Shown here piece by piece: positions 8,208-19,684 of a DNA stretch of 41,026 bases; position 1 is the first letter of the stretch; the number at the start of each line of letters is the position of its first letter. The translations under genes and the position numbers were made by a program. The notes beneath the pieces are model-generated. The model ran no database searches and was not told the DNA's origin. It was given only the letters and a program-made list of their open reading frames with translations. The DNA is taken from positions 1 through 41,026 of the forward strand of contig CANJJU010000007.1 of assembly GCA_947474815.1 (NCBI GenBank), given 5' to 3'. Source of the stretch: Chitinophagaceae bacterium. Its GTDB lineage: Bacteria; Bacteroidota; Bacteroidia; Chitinophagales; Chitinophagaceae.

Positions 8208-8825
8208 ATGGCAAAAATTAAAAATTTATTGTTTGATATGGGCGCCGTGCTCATTAATATTGATTACAATAAAACCATTCGGGCTTTTCAAGAAATAGGC
8301 ATCATTGATTTCGGTACACAATTCTCTCAAACTACCGCGTCGCCCATTTTTGAAAGTCTTGAAACAGGTAAAATAACGGAAGCTGCTTTCTATCAACAAA
8401 TTCAATCACAGTGCATCAATACAGCAGATTCAATTGCTATTAAAAACGCCTGGAATGCTATTCTCGAAGATTTTAGGAAAGAAAGCATGGACTTTCTTTT
8501 TACTCTTAAAAAAGAGTATAGATTGTTTTTATTAAGCAACACCAATGCAATTCATCTTGACGAAGTGAACTTAATTTTACAAAAGCAATTGGGAGTAAAT
8601 CAAGTAGATGATTATTTTGAAAAAGCCTATTATTCTCACAAGGTAGGAATGAGAAAGCCTAATGCGGATATTTTTGAATTTGTTTTAGAAGATGCCAACA
8701 TCAATGCGGAAGAAACGCTTTTCATAGATGATACCAAAATAAATATTGATACTGCAACAAGGCTTGGATTTAAAACGCATTTGCTATTGCCCGAAGAAAG
8801 AATTGAACTTCTTACATACTATTAG
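8208..8825 (+). CDS. HAD family hydrolase/phosphatase
   Basis: LLFDMGAVLINID motif I, 'LLSNTN' motif II, 'KVGMRKPNADIF' and 'LFIDDTKINID' motifs III/IV. Confidence 0.9.
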   Translation: MAKIKNLLFDMGAVLINIDYNKTIRAFQEIGIIDFGTQFSQTTASPIFESLETGKITEAAFYQQIQSQCINTADSIAIKNAWNAILEDFRKESMDFLFTLKKEYRLFLLSNTNAIHLDEVNLILQKQLGVNQVDDYFEKAYYSHKVGMRKPNADIFEFVLEDANINAEETLFIDDTKINIDTATRLGFKTHLLLPEERIELLTYY

Positions 8826-8834
8826 TTTTTGATA

Positions 8835-9497
8835 TCAATCTAAAGAGCGATTAATAAAATCAACCAAGGGTTTTAATGTCTGAAATTTTTTAGATAATAT
8901 TTTTATAAAATCTTTTGAAGATGTTTCCTCTTCTGTAAATGAACAGGTTGCTACAAAGCTTTTTAACTTAATATATTCTATTGCAGGATTCTCTTCTGTA
9001 TATCCTTTAGGAGGACGTACCAGGGATTCTTTCAAATCAATAGTACCATTAAAATATTTTTTAAAGCTTTTATCAGACAGCAATTTTTTCCATTCGTCAA
9101 AATTATAATCTATCTCTTGTCTTATTTTTGAAAGTTCTTCTGAAGGAGGCATCCAAACCCCTGCTGCCATGTAGCTCTTCCCTGGCTCTATATGAATATA
9201 ATATCCGGCACCACCACCCTTTTTGCCGCCTTTGTTAAAATAGGCAGCAAGATTGTTTTTATAAGGGCGCTTGTCTTTACTAAAACGCACATCTCTATTG
9301 ATTCTAAACACACAATCTTTGGGTTCTAGAAAATTAATGGAATTATCGAAAACAGCTATACTATTAATTAGCTGCCCAACAAACAATCGAAATTCTTTTT
9401 TTATTAATTCATATTGATTTCTATGATCATCAAACCATTGTTTGTTATTGTTCTTTTTAAGGGCCGATAGAAACTTTATAATAGATGGCTGTATCAT
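8835..9497 (-). CDS. DUF2461 (TIGR02453) family protein
   Basis: FLSALKKNNNKQWFDDHRNQYE..., 'FRINRDVRFSKDKRPYKNN', 'GGGAGYYIHIEPGKSYMAAGVWMP'. Confidence 0.85.
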   Translation of the reverse strand: MIQPSIIKFLSALKKNNNKQWFDDHRNQYELIKKEFRLFVGQLINSIAVFDNSINFLEPKDCVFRINRDVRFSKDKRPYKNNLAAYFNKGGKKGGGAGYYIHIEPGKSYMAAGVWMPPSEELSKIRQEIDYNFDEWKKLLSDKSFKKYFNGTIDLKESLVRPPKGYTEENPAIEYIKLKSFVATCSFTEEETSSKDFIKILSKKFQTLKPLVDFINRSLD

Positions 9498-9572
9498 TTT
9501 TATTATTTAAATAGAGTAAACAAAAAAAGGAACCGGTTGTTGACCGATTCCCCTTTTTATATAAAATTTATT

Positions 9573-10136
9573 TTATTTTACTCTTCCCCAGTTTTCGCCA
9601 CTTTTGATACGATACAAAGTCATTTCACTTACTTTGTATTTTGTAGCAAGTTGCTTGTAGGTCAGCTTTCTTTTTGGATTCTTAATAATATCCTTAATTG
9701 CTTTCACCTGAGTTGCGTTGAGCTTTAATCCTTCTGTTCGATTTGCTTGACGTTTCTTATACGCAATCTTTAGTGGACTTTTTTGCTGATGACTGCTTAC
9801 TTCTTCTAAGGTTGCCCATTTAAGATTTTTAGCAGTATTATCAGTTTTTTTATGATTTACGTGAATAACAAATTTCTGCTTAGGTGATTTTTTCTTTCCG
9901 AATAATTTAGCCACCTCTCTATGAATATAAATAGTGCCATTCCCTCCCTCCACATGAAGATTAAGGGTGCGGTAGCCAGAGGTGAGGGAGCCGTTTAAAA
10001 GCTTGCCATCTTTTGCAACCGATTCGGTAAAGCTTGCTGCTCGTCCTTGACTAGAGACAGCGTATTTCTTTCTTAAATTTTTATAGCCGGAAAACTGCAT
10101 TTGTTTCCAGATTTCACCAGGAATTTTCTTAATCAT
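9573..10136 (-). CDS. NUMOD4-like + HNH endonuclease-like + C-terminal HTH protein
   Basis: 'IPGEIWKQMQFSGYKNLRKKYAVSSQGRAASF' NUMOD4-like; 'IHREVAKLFG...VIHVNHKKTDNTAKNLKWAT' HNH; 'LTYKQLATKYKVSEMTLYRIKSGENW' HTH. Confidence 0.78.
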   Translation of the reverse strand: MIKKIPGEIWKQMQFSGYKNLRKKYAVSSQGRAASFTESVAKDGKLLNGSLTSGYRTLNLHVEGGNGTIYIHREVAKLFGKKKSPKQKFVIHVNHKKTDNTAKNLKWATLEEVSSHQQKSPLKIAYKKRQANRTEGLKLNATQVKAIKDIIKNPKRKLTYKQLATKYKVSEMTLYRIKSGENWGRVK

Positions 10137-10225
10137 CGAGGTTGATTTAATTGTTAGGTTTAGTTTTTGAAGCTAAACAAATGGTTTAATTGAGTGATGA
10201 ACTATAAATATAATAAAAAATTATA

Positions 10226-12376
<2,151 letters not shown>

Positions 12377-12381
12377 TTAAT

Positions 12382-14013
12382 ATGACTTTTTTAAGAGACA
12401 TCCTTCTATCTATATTTCTCCTGTTTTTGTTATCGTGTAATACAAAAACCAATGTATCTCTAATTGTTCATCATGCCAAAATTTACACGGTAGATAGTGG
12501 GTTTACTATTGCCGAAGCAATGGCCATTAAAGAGGGAAAGATAGTGGCTACAGGCACAAATGCAGACATTTTAGATAGCTATAAGGCTAACGACCTAATT
12601 GATGCTGGCGGTAAAATTATTTTCCCCGGATTTATTGATGCTCATTGTCATTTTACAGGTTTTGCAACCGATAGTTGGAAGTGTAATCTTTTTGGAACAA
12701 CCTCATTTGCTGATGTTATTGACAAAGTCATTGCATATGGTAAAACTGCTCCTATGCTTTGGATTTATGGAACAGGCTGGGACCAGAACGACTGGAGCAA
12801 TCAAGCGTTTCCCAATAAAAGAACATTAGACAGCCTTTTTCCAACCAGACCTGTTTTTTTAAAAAGGATAGATGGCCATGCGGCATTGGTAAATCAAAAA
12901 GCATTAGATCTTGCCGGAATAAACAGCCATACAAAACTTCATGGTGGAAGGGTGGAAATTAAAAATGGTCAGCTTACGGGAATCTTAATAGACAATGCAA
13001 TGGATTTGGTTGACAAGATAATACCTGCATTACCTGATAGCTTGGCTAAAAAATATTATCTCCAACTTGAAAAAAAATGCTTCGCAGTAGGACTAACGGG
13101 CGTTCAGGATTGTGGCGTGAATGAGCATACCATTCAGCTAGTGGACGAAGAACAAAAAGCAGGAAGACTTAAAATGAAAATTTTTGCATTGCTATCTGAT
13201 AGTGTAGCGTATTATGATCGTTGGATTAAAAAGGGTCCATATAAAACATCCCGACTACATGTAGGAGGATTTAAGCTATACGCCGATGGTGCTCTTGGTT
13301 CACGAGGGGCTTGTTTACTGAAGGATTATACAGATCAAAAAAACTGGAAAGGCTTTTTATTAAATGAGAAAGATCATTTTATAAACATTGCTAAAAAGCT
13401 TTCAGCATCAAGGCTTCAAATGTGTACGCATGCTATTGGAGATAGTGGAAACAGAATTATATTGAAAATTTATGCTGATATGCTTGAAGGGAAAAACGAT
13501 AAAAGATGGAGGATTGAACACGCTCAAATTGTTGATCAAAATGATTTGCATTTTTTCAAAGACAATAATATAATTCCTTCTGTGCAACCTACTCATGCTA
13601 CTAGTGATATGTATTGGGCTGAAACTAGAATTGGATCAAACAGAATAAAAGACGCCTATGCTTATCAACAATTATTACAACAAAACTTATGGATGCCCCT
13701 GGGAACAGATTTTCCGGTAGAAGATATTAGTCCTTTTAAAACTTTTTATGCCGCAGTTGTTAGAAAAGATGCAAACGGATTCCCTCAAAACGGATTTCAG
13801 CATGAAAATAGTTTAAGCAGAGAGCAAGCCATTCGCGGCATGACTATTTGGGCGGCCAAAGCAGCTTTCGAAGAAAAAGAAAAAGGAAGTTTGGAAACCG
13901 GCAAAGCAGCAGACTTCATAATGCTTGATAATGATTTAATGAAATGCGCAAACGATAAAATTCTGCAATCAAAAGTATTGTGTACCTATTTAAATGGCGA
14001 ACAAGTGTTTTAA
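12382..14013 (+). CDS. Amidohydrolase family protein (YtcJ-like), lipoprotein-type N-terminus
   Basis: 'KIIFPGFIDAHCHFTGF', 'HAIGDSGNR', 'PLGTDFPVEDISPF', 'GKAADFIMLDND'; N-terminal 'LLSCNTK'. Confidence 0.9.
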   Translation: MTFLRDILLSIFLLFLLSCNTKTNVSLIVHHAKIYTVDSGFTIAEAMAIKEGKIVATGTNADILDSYKANDLIDAGGKIIFPGFIDAHCHFTGFATDSWKCNLFGTTSFADVIDKVIAYGKTAPMLWIYGTGWDQNDWSNQAFPNKRTLDSLFPTRPVFLKRIDGHAALVNQKALDLAGINSHTKLHGGRVEIKNGQLTGILIDNAMDLVDKIIPALPDSLAKKYYLQLEKKCFAVGLTGVQDCGVNEHTIQLVDEEQKAGRLKMKIFALLSDSVAYYDRWIKKGPYKTSRLHVGGFKLYADGALGSRGACLLKDYTDQKNWKGFLLNEKDHFINIAKKLSASRLQMCTHAIGDSGNRIILKIYADMLEGKNDKRWRIEHAQIVDQNDLHFFKDNNIIPSVQPTHATSDMYWAETRIGSNRIKDAYAYQQLLQQNLWMPLGTDFPVEDISPFKTFYAAVVRKDANGFPQNGFQHENSLSREQAIRGMTIWAAKAAFEEKEKGSLETGKAADFIMLDNDLMKCANDKILQSKVLCTYLNGEQVF

Positions 14014-14094
14014 TGGATTGCATAATAAAGGAAGCGATCTCCCTTCAACCCAACAAATAAAAAATATTACCTTCGCCCACTTAAAATATAAAAA

Positions 14095-14676
14095 ATGACA
14101 CTAGAAGAAAAACTAATTGCTCGAAGTGAAAAGAAATGTGAATTGTGTAAATCTTCAAGTGAAATTTCGTTGTATGAGGTTCCTTATTCAATGCACAAAG
14201 ATGAGGATGGCTGCGCGATGGTTTGTGGCACATGTTCAACACAGTTAGAGAAAAAAGCAGCGCTAGATAATAAACATTGGGCTTGTTTAACAGAAAGCAT
14301 GTGGAGTGATGTCCCCGGAATACAAATTATTTCATGGAGGATGCTCAATCGACTTAGAGACGAAAGTTGGGCAATGGACAATTTGGATATGATGTATTTA
14401 GATGAAGAAAAAATCGAATGGGCCAAAAGAACTGGAGACCACGAAAATGATGCTAGTGTTGATTTGCATAAAGATTCAAATGGCCAAGTTTTACAAAATG
14501 GAGATTCGGTGGTTTTAATAAAGTCTTTAGATGTAAAAGGGTCTACGCTAAATGCTAAAATGGGCACCGTTGTAAAAAACATTAAAATTGTTGAGGGCAA
14601 TACCGAACAAATAGAAGGAAAAGTAGAAGGACAACTGATCGTTATTCTGACCAAATATGTTAGAAAGCAAGCTTAG
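14095..14676 (+). CDS. PhnA domain protein (zinc-ribbon)
   Basis: CELCKS...CGTC zinc-ribbon, C-terminal 'DLHKDSNGQVLQNGDSVVLIKSLDVKGS' PhnA signature. Confidence 0.88.
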   Translation: MTLEEKLIARSEKKCELCKSSSEISLYEVPYSMHKDEDGCAMVCGTCSTQLEKKAALDNKHWACLTESMWSDVPGIQIISWRMLNRLRDESWAMDNLDMMYLDEEKIEWAKRTGDHENDASVDLHKDSNGQVLQNGDSVVLIKSLDVKGSTLNAKMGTVVKNIKIVEGNTEQIEGKVEGQLIVILTKYVRKQA

Positions 14677-14842
14677 GCAATCGCCATTAGTGGTTCATGC
14701 AAATGAATAGAATGCTTCATTTCTTACCCTGTTTTTAGCTCGACTAAAATAATATAGCAAATATTTTACTGATAATCAATCAGTTGTGTAAGTACGATAA
14801 AAAATATCTTCCTTTTTCTTTCAAAAAACATATTTATTCTCC

Positions 14843-14850
14843 TACCTTTG
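14843..14850 (+). promoter_or_regulatory. Candidate -7 box TACCTTTG for the rplM operon
   Basis: Exact TAnnTTTG match about 60 bp upstream of the rplM ATG. Confidence 0.6.
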
Positions 14851-14869
14851 CAATCCAAAATTAAACACT

Positions 14870-14889
14870 GTTGGAGGGATAGCTTCAAC
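14870..14889 (+). promoter_or_regulatory. Hairpin in rplM 5'UTR (possible ribosomal-protein leader)
   Basis: GTTGGAG-ggatag-CTTCAAC (7 bp incl. one G-U) between the inferred promoter and rplM. Confidence 0.45.
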
Positions 14890-14909
14890 ATCATCTAAAA
14901 AACAACACA

Positions 14910-15365
14910 ATGAGTAAATTACATTTCACCACTAAACATGCGAACGAGGCTACTGTGCAGCGTAATTGGTACGTTGTAGATGGTACTAATCAAACCGTTG
15001 GGCGTATGTGCGCAAAAATTGCGTCTGTTCTCCGTGGTAAGAACAAAGCCTATTACACTCCACACGTAGATTGTGGCGATTTTGTTATTGTATTACATGC
15101 CGAAAAGGTAAAGTTTACTGGTAACAAAATGGATGACAAAGAGTATTTAACTTATAGCGGCTACCCAGGTGGTCAAAAAGGTGAAATAGCTAAAGATTTA
15201 TTAAAGCGTCGTCCCGAAGTAGTGATAGAAAGAGCGGTTAAGGGTATGTTGCCTAAAAATCGTTTAGGTCGTAAAATGTACAAAAAACTATTTGTATATG
15301 CTGGTGCAGAGCATCCACACGGAGCTCAAAAGCCTGCTGCATTAACCTTTAAAGTAATTAAATAA
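14910..15365 (+). CDS. rplM: 50S ribosomal protein L13
   Basis: 'WYVVDGTNQTVGRMCAKIASVLRGKNKAYYTPHVDCGDFVIV', 'GMLPKNRLGRKMYKKLFVYAGAEHPH'. Confidence 0.98.
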   Translation: MSKLHFTTKHANEATVQRNWYVVDGTNQTVGRMCAKIASVLRGKNKAYYTPHVDCGDFVIVLHAEKVKFTGNKMDDKEYLTYSGYPGGQKGEIAKDLLKRRPEVVIERAVKGMLPKNRLGRKMYKKLFVYAGAEHPHGAQKPAALTFKVIK

Positions 15366-15405
15366 TTCAAACAGTACTTAAACCTAGTACTAAAAAGTAT
15401 AATAA

Positions 15406-15795
15406 ATGGAAAAGCAAAAAAACGCAGTCGGCCGTAGAAAAGAAGCTGTTACCCGTGTTTTCCTTTCTAAAGGAGATGGCGCAATAACAGTTAATGGCAA
15501 AGACTATAAAACCTATTTTCCGCTGGTATATCTACAAAATCAAGTAGAAGCGCCACTTAAATTAGCAGAAGTATCAGACAAGTTTAATATTGTTATTAAT
15601 GCTGCTGGCGGCGGAGTTAAAGGACAAGCAGAAGCAGCTAAACTAGCTATTTCAAGAGCTTTGTTGGAAGTAAACCCTGATTATCGTCCGGCGTTGAAAG
15701 CAGCAGGTTTGTTGAAACGCGATCCACGTTCTGTAGAACGTAAAAAACCAGGACGCAAGAAAGCAAGAAGAAGCTTCCAGTTCAGCAAGCGTTAA
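15406..15795 (+). CDS. rpsI: 30S ribosomal protein S9
   Basis: 'AVGRRKEAVTRVFL', C-terminal 'DPRSVERKKPGRKKARRSFQFSKR'. Confidence 0.98.
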   Translation: MEKQKNAVGRRKEAVTRVFLSKGDGAITVNGKDYKTYFPLVYLQNQVEAPLKLAEVSDKFNIVINAAGGGVKGQAEAAKLAISRALLEVNPDYRPALKAAGLLKRDPRSVERKKPGRKKARRSFQFSKR

Positions 15796-15893
15796 TAGCC
15801 TCGCTGTTTCAGGTTTAATGGATCGGGAGTATGAATTTATTAACCCGAGTATTAAACTTAAAACTTTAAACATTCAAACTATAAAATTAATAA

Positions 15894-16760
15894 ATGGAAA
15901 ATACATCCTTACAACAGCAACTTTTAGAAGCAGGCGTTCACTTTGGTCATTTAAGAAAAAAGTGGAATCCAAAAATGCTTCCATACATCTTCGCAGAAAA
16001 GAAAGGTATTCATATCATTGACCTTAACAAAACTGTTGAAGGATTGCAAGATGCAGCTGCCGCAATGAAAGCCATTGCACGCAGTGGTAAAAAAATCATG
16101 TTTGTTGCTACAAAAAAACAAGCAAAAGAAATTGTACAAGAATGTGCTAAGCGCGTAAACATGCCTTTTGTTACAGAACGTTGGTTGGGTGGAATGCTTA
16201 CCAACTTTAATACTGTTCGTAAGAGTGTGAAAAAAATGCAAAGCATCGAAAAGTTATTAGGAGACGGAAGTGCTGAAAATCTTACCAAAAAAGAAAGATT
16301 GACTTTAACCAGGGATAAAGATAAAATGGAAAAAGTGTTGGGTGGTATTGCACAAATTAGTCGTGTTCCTGCAGCATTGTTTTTAATTGATATTGGTCAC
16401 GAACACATTGCATTGGCTGAAGCAAAGCGCTTAAACATAGGCACTTTCGGTATGGTTGATACAAATTGCGATCCCAACAAAGTTGATTTTGCTATTCCTT
16501 CAAACGATGATGCTACTAAATCAATTTCTATCATTGTAAATTATATCACAGCAGCAATTGCAGAAGGATTACAAGAGCGTCAAGCCGATAAAGAAGAAGA
16601 TGACCATTCAGATATTGACGAAACTCCAGAAGCAAAAGCAGCAAGATTCGAACAAAAAGTGGATGGGGGAGATGATAAAGGAAAGCGTGGAAAAGGTGGC
16701 AGCGGAGCTCCTTCAAAACGTCGTGTATCAACAGGTAGCAGAAAGCCAGCAGGAAAGTAA
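15894..16760 (+). CDS. rpsB: 30S ribosomal protein S2 with charged C-terminal extension
   Basis: 'LLEAGVHFGHLRKKWNPKMLPYIFAEKKGIHIIDL', 'ERWLGGMLTNF'. Confidence 0.98.
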   Translation: MENTSLQQQLLEAGVHFGHLRKKWNPKMLPYIFAEKKGIHIIDLNKTVEGLQDAAAAMKAIARSGKKIMFVATKKQAKEIVQECAKRVNMPFVTERWLGGMLTNFNTVRKSVKKMQSIEKLLGDGSAENLTKKERLTLTRDKDKMEKVLGGIAQISRVPAALFLIDIGHEHIALAEAKRLNIGTFGMVDTNCDPNKVDFAIPSNDDATKSISIIVNYITAAIAEGLQERQADKEEDDHSDIDETPEAKAARFEQKVDGGDDKGKRGKGGSGAPSKRRVSTGSRKPAGK

Positions 16761-16836
16761 TTCGATCATCAGATTGTATTGCGTAAACATTATTTTAAAA
16801 CAGTTTAAATAATAATTCTCTTTTAGAGATATTGTC

Positions 16837-16843
16837 AGGAGGT
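16837..16843 (+). promoter_or_regulatory. Perfect Shine-Dalgarno AGGAGGT upstream of tsf
   Basis: AGGAGGTaagtATG, start at 16848. Confidence 0.85.
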
Positions 16844-16847
16844 AAGT

Positions 16848-17669
16848 ATGAGTACAATTACAGCAGCAGATATTAATAAATTACGTCAGGCAACCGGAGC
16901 AGGAATGTTAGATTGTCGTAAAGCACTAACTGAAAGCAATGGTGATTTTGAAGCAGCGATTGACTGGTTGCGCAAGCAAGGACAAAAAGTTGCAGCAAAA
17001 CGAAGCGATCGTGAAGCAAAAGAAGGAGTAATTTTAGCTAAAACAACTGCCGATAACAAAGCTGGAATCGTTTTGTGTATTAGTTGTGAAACAGATTTCG
17101 TTAGTAAAAATGCTGAGTTTGTAGCGTTTGCTAATAGCATTGCTGATGCAGCCGTTGCACATAATGTAAAATCAGCAGAAGAATTAAATAATATTGAAAT
17201 CAATGGCGCTAAAGTGGCTGATTTGATTAATGATAAATTAGCATCTATAGGTGAAAAAATTGAAGTGTCTAAATTCGCAAGAATAGAAGCACCATATGTT
17301 TCTAGCTATATTCACGGAGCCAATAGAATGGGTGTTTTAGTTGGACTAACTAAAACTTCTGAAGAAGCTGGCAAAGATGTTGCGATGCAAATTGCAGCAA
17401 TGAATCCTTTAGCAGTGGATGAAACCTCTATTCCTGCAGATGTAATCGCAAGAGAAAAGGACATTGCTATTGAAATGGTAAAAGCAGAAGGCAAACCTGC
17501 AGAAATGGCTGAGAAAATAGCTATGGGTAAATTAAACAAGTTTTTCAAAGACAATACACTAATGGCTCAGGCCTTTGTAAAGGATAACAATAAATCTGTT
17601 GCAGACTATCTTAAAAGCATCGAAGCAGATTTAAAGGTGACTGACTTTAAAAGAGTAGCATTAGGATAA
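16848..17669 (+). CDS. tsf: Elongation factor Ts
   Basis: 'ADINKLRQATGAGMLDCRKALTESNGDFEAAIDWLRKQG', 'CETDFVSKN'. Confidence 0.98.
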   Translation: MSTITAADINKLRQATGAGMLDCRKALTESNGDFEAAIDWLRKQGQKVAAKRSDREAKEGVILAKTTADNKAGIVLCISCETDFVSKNAEFVAFANSIADAAVAHNVKSAEELNNIEINGAKVADLINDKLASIGEKIEVSKFARIEAPYVSSYIHGANRMGVLVGLTKTSEEAGKDVAMQIAAMNPLAVDETSIPADVIAREKDIAIEMVKAEGKPAEMAEKIAMGKLNKFFKDNTLMAQAFVKDNNKSVADYLKSIEADLKVTDFKRVALG

Positions 17670-17686
17670 ATTAATTTATTATTTTT

Positions 17687-17711
17687 AACCCGGTATTTAC
17701 CGGGTTTTTTT
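17687..17711 (+). terminator. Rho-independent terminator after tsf
   Basis: AACCCGGTatttACCGGGTTTTTTT. Confidence 0.85.
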
Positions 17712-17759
17712 ATGAATATTGCTTATTAAACGTTTTGTAAACTTTTAAAATATCCAACC

Positions 17760-18470
17760 ATGTTACCTAAATACAAAAGAGTTTTATTAAAATTATCTGG
17801 AGAATCATTAATGGGAGACAAAAACTTCGGACTAGATTCTAATGTGATTGCACAATATGCTCGAGATATTAAACAGATAACTGAAATGGGTGTTCAGGTG
17901 GCCCTTGTGATTGGCGGCGGCAATATTTATCGTGGAATGAATGAAGCAGAAACGGGTATTGAAAGAGCCCAAGGGGATTACATGGGAATGCTTGCTACGG
18001 TTATAAACGGAATGGCTGTACAAAGTGGTCTTGAGAAAGCAGGTGTATATACTCGTCTTCAAAGTGCCATTAAAATGGAACAAATTGCAGAACCCTATAT
18101 TCGTAGAAGAGCAATGCGTCATTTAGAAAAAGGACGCGTGGTGATATTTGGGGCCGGAACAGGGAATCCTTATTTTACTACAGATACTGCAGGGTCCTTG
18201 AGGGCAATTGAAATCAAGGCCGATGTAATTTTAAAAGGAACAAGAGTTGATGGCATCTATTCGGCAGATCCTGAAAAAGATCCTACGGCTACAAAATTTA
18301 ATAAAATATCTTTCGCGGAATGCATTTCAAAAAAATTGAGTGTGATGGATATGACCGCTTTCACACTTTGTATGGAAAATAATTTACCCATCATTGTGTT
18401 TGATATGAACAAACCAGGAAATTTATTAAATGTAGTAACAGGTGAGAAAGTAGGTACTTTGGTAAGCTAA
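17760..18470 (+). CDS. pyrH: UMP kinase
   Basis: '[15 protein letters not shown]', '[13 protein letters not shown]', '[12 protein letters not shown]'. Confidence 0.98.
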   Translation: MLPKYKRVLLKLSGESLMGDKNFGLDSNVIAQYARDIKQITEMGVQVALVIGGGNIYRGMNEAETGIERAQGDYMGMLATVINGMAVQSGLEKAGVYTRLQSAIKMEQIAEPYIRRRAMRHLEKGRVVIFGAGTGNPYFTTDTAGSLRAIEIKADVILKGTRVDGIYSADPEKDPTATKFNKISFAECISKKLSVMDMTAFTLCMENNLPIIVFDMNKPGNLLNVVTGEKVGTLVS

Positions 18471-18489
18471 TAACAAATTGATTATATTA

Positions 18490-18520
18490 AAAAAGCCGGA
18501 AAATTTTTTCCGGCTTTTTT
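18490..18520 (+). terminator. Rho-independent terminator after pyrH
   Basis: AAAAAGCCGGAAAAttttTTCCGGCTTTTTT. Confidence 0.88.
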
Positions 18521-18540
18521 AATTGTTCAGTTAAAATGAA

Positions 18541-19056
18541 TTAATCATTTAAATGATAAAATTCTTTTACTGAATTATAATCTGAATAATTCAAATTCGG
18601 ATTTCTTCCTGCCGTTCCTTTTATAACAACAGCTCTATAATTTACTGAAAATGGAGTTGTTACTGGATTAATAGTAGCATCCGTTGCATCTTCAATAGAC
18701 ACTATCAGATAGATTCCTCCGGTTGTACTTGTTGAATTTCCTGTATAAAAGAAATTATAAGCAATGCCATCAGTGGTGTAAGGATAGGCATAATAGAATT
18801 TTTTCCCAGAGCTAGCGGTATATACTTCATACAAAAGAACAATATCCTTAGTAGTATCTACCCCTGAAATACTAGAATAAACATCATAATTTCCAGGTAG
18901 CGTACTTGCATCTCCAGGGCTGTTATCAAAGCTCAGCGAAAAGTTGTAATACTTAGCACTTGGACCAGCAGCACCAGTTCTTGAGCAACTTGCGAAGAAT
19001 AAACTATCGGCAATTGCAAGCGTACCAAAAACTATAAACATGCTTGTTTGTTTCAT
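18541..19056 (-). CDS. Hypothetical lipoprotein
   Basis: Likely start at internal Met (MKQTSMFIVFGTLAIADSLFFASCS): lipobox-like signal peptide; the longer ORF extends to 19089. Confidence 0.65.
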   Translation of the reverse strand: MKQTSMFIVFGTLAIADSLFFASCSRTGAAGPSAKYYNFSLSFDNSPGDASTLPGNYDVYSSISGVDTTKDIVLLYEVYTASSGKKFYYAYPYTTDGIAYNFFYTGNSTSTTGGIYLIVSIEDATDATINPVTTPFSVNYRAVVIKGTAGRNPNLNYSDYNSVKEFYHLND

Positions 19057-19122
19057 AATATTTTTAATTAAAATTTCATACAAATTCAACCAAAGTAAAC
19101 AGATTACTACCTATATTAGTAT

Positions 19123-19632
19123 ATGCAATCCGGTGAATTGATTCTTCAATTAAAACAAGAAAACGATCAGCTACAATTTGAGCTAAAGGACTTGAATTAC
19201 CTAGTTCAAATGAAAGAAGAAGAACTTGAACAGTTGCATAATACAGTATCCAAAGTGTCACAACTTCAAAGCAGTCTGGATCAAAATTTATATGAATTTG
19301 AACAGCTGCATAGTAAAATAGGCGAATTGCACGAGCAGGTGGTTGGTGCCACAAAGCGTGAATCGTCATTAGAAGAAGAAATGATACAAAGTATTCAGGT
19401 TGAAACAGCCTACTATGAAATGAAAGGACAATTGAATAGCACCAAAGCTGCATTAGCAGATTTAAATTTTCAATTAGCAGAAGCAACCAGCCTTTATCAT
19501 CAAGTCGCTACTTTAAAAAACAAGGTGGCAGCCCTTGAAAGTAATGTAGAAATTATTTTATTAGACAACGGATTTTTAAAAGAAGAACTTGCTCAATATA
19601 GAAATGAATCCAATAAATATACAAATGAATAG
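19123..19632 (+). CDS. Coiled-coil protein of unknown function
   Basis: Heptad-rich E/Q/L composition throughout; no recognised domain. Confidence 0.65.
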   Translation: MQSGELILQLKQENDQLQFELKDLNYLVQMKEEELEQLHNTVSKVSQLQSSLDQNLYEFEQLHSKIGELHEQVVGATKRESSLEEEMIQSIQVETAYYEMKGQLNSTKAALADLNFQLAEATSLYHQVATLKNKVAALESNVEIILLDNGFLKEELAQYRNESNKYTNE

Positions 19633-19684
19633 GAGCTTGTTTTGTAGATAAGACTCAAGATTATTTTAATGAAATTTTTTATTC

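Noticed and set aside
8033-8254. 73-aa minus-strand ORF containing GPIAQLVRASDSSDSY
   Set aside because: It translates the tRNA 5' half and palindrome (the typical 'AQLVRAS' artefact); not a protein gene.
14184-14654. 156-aa minus-strand ORF opposite the PhnA gene
   Set aside because: Antisense to a well-supported CDS, low-complexity Ser/Phe translation.
16546-16812. ORFs overlapping the 3' end of rpsB on both strands
   Set aside because: Alternative frames of the Lys/Glu-rich rpsB extension; no independent support.
19076-19486. 136-aa minus-strand ORF
   Set aside because: Antisense to the coiled-coil CDS at 19123-19632, which has the more protein-like composition and a clear start.
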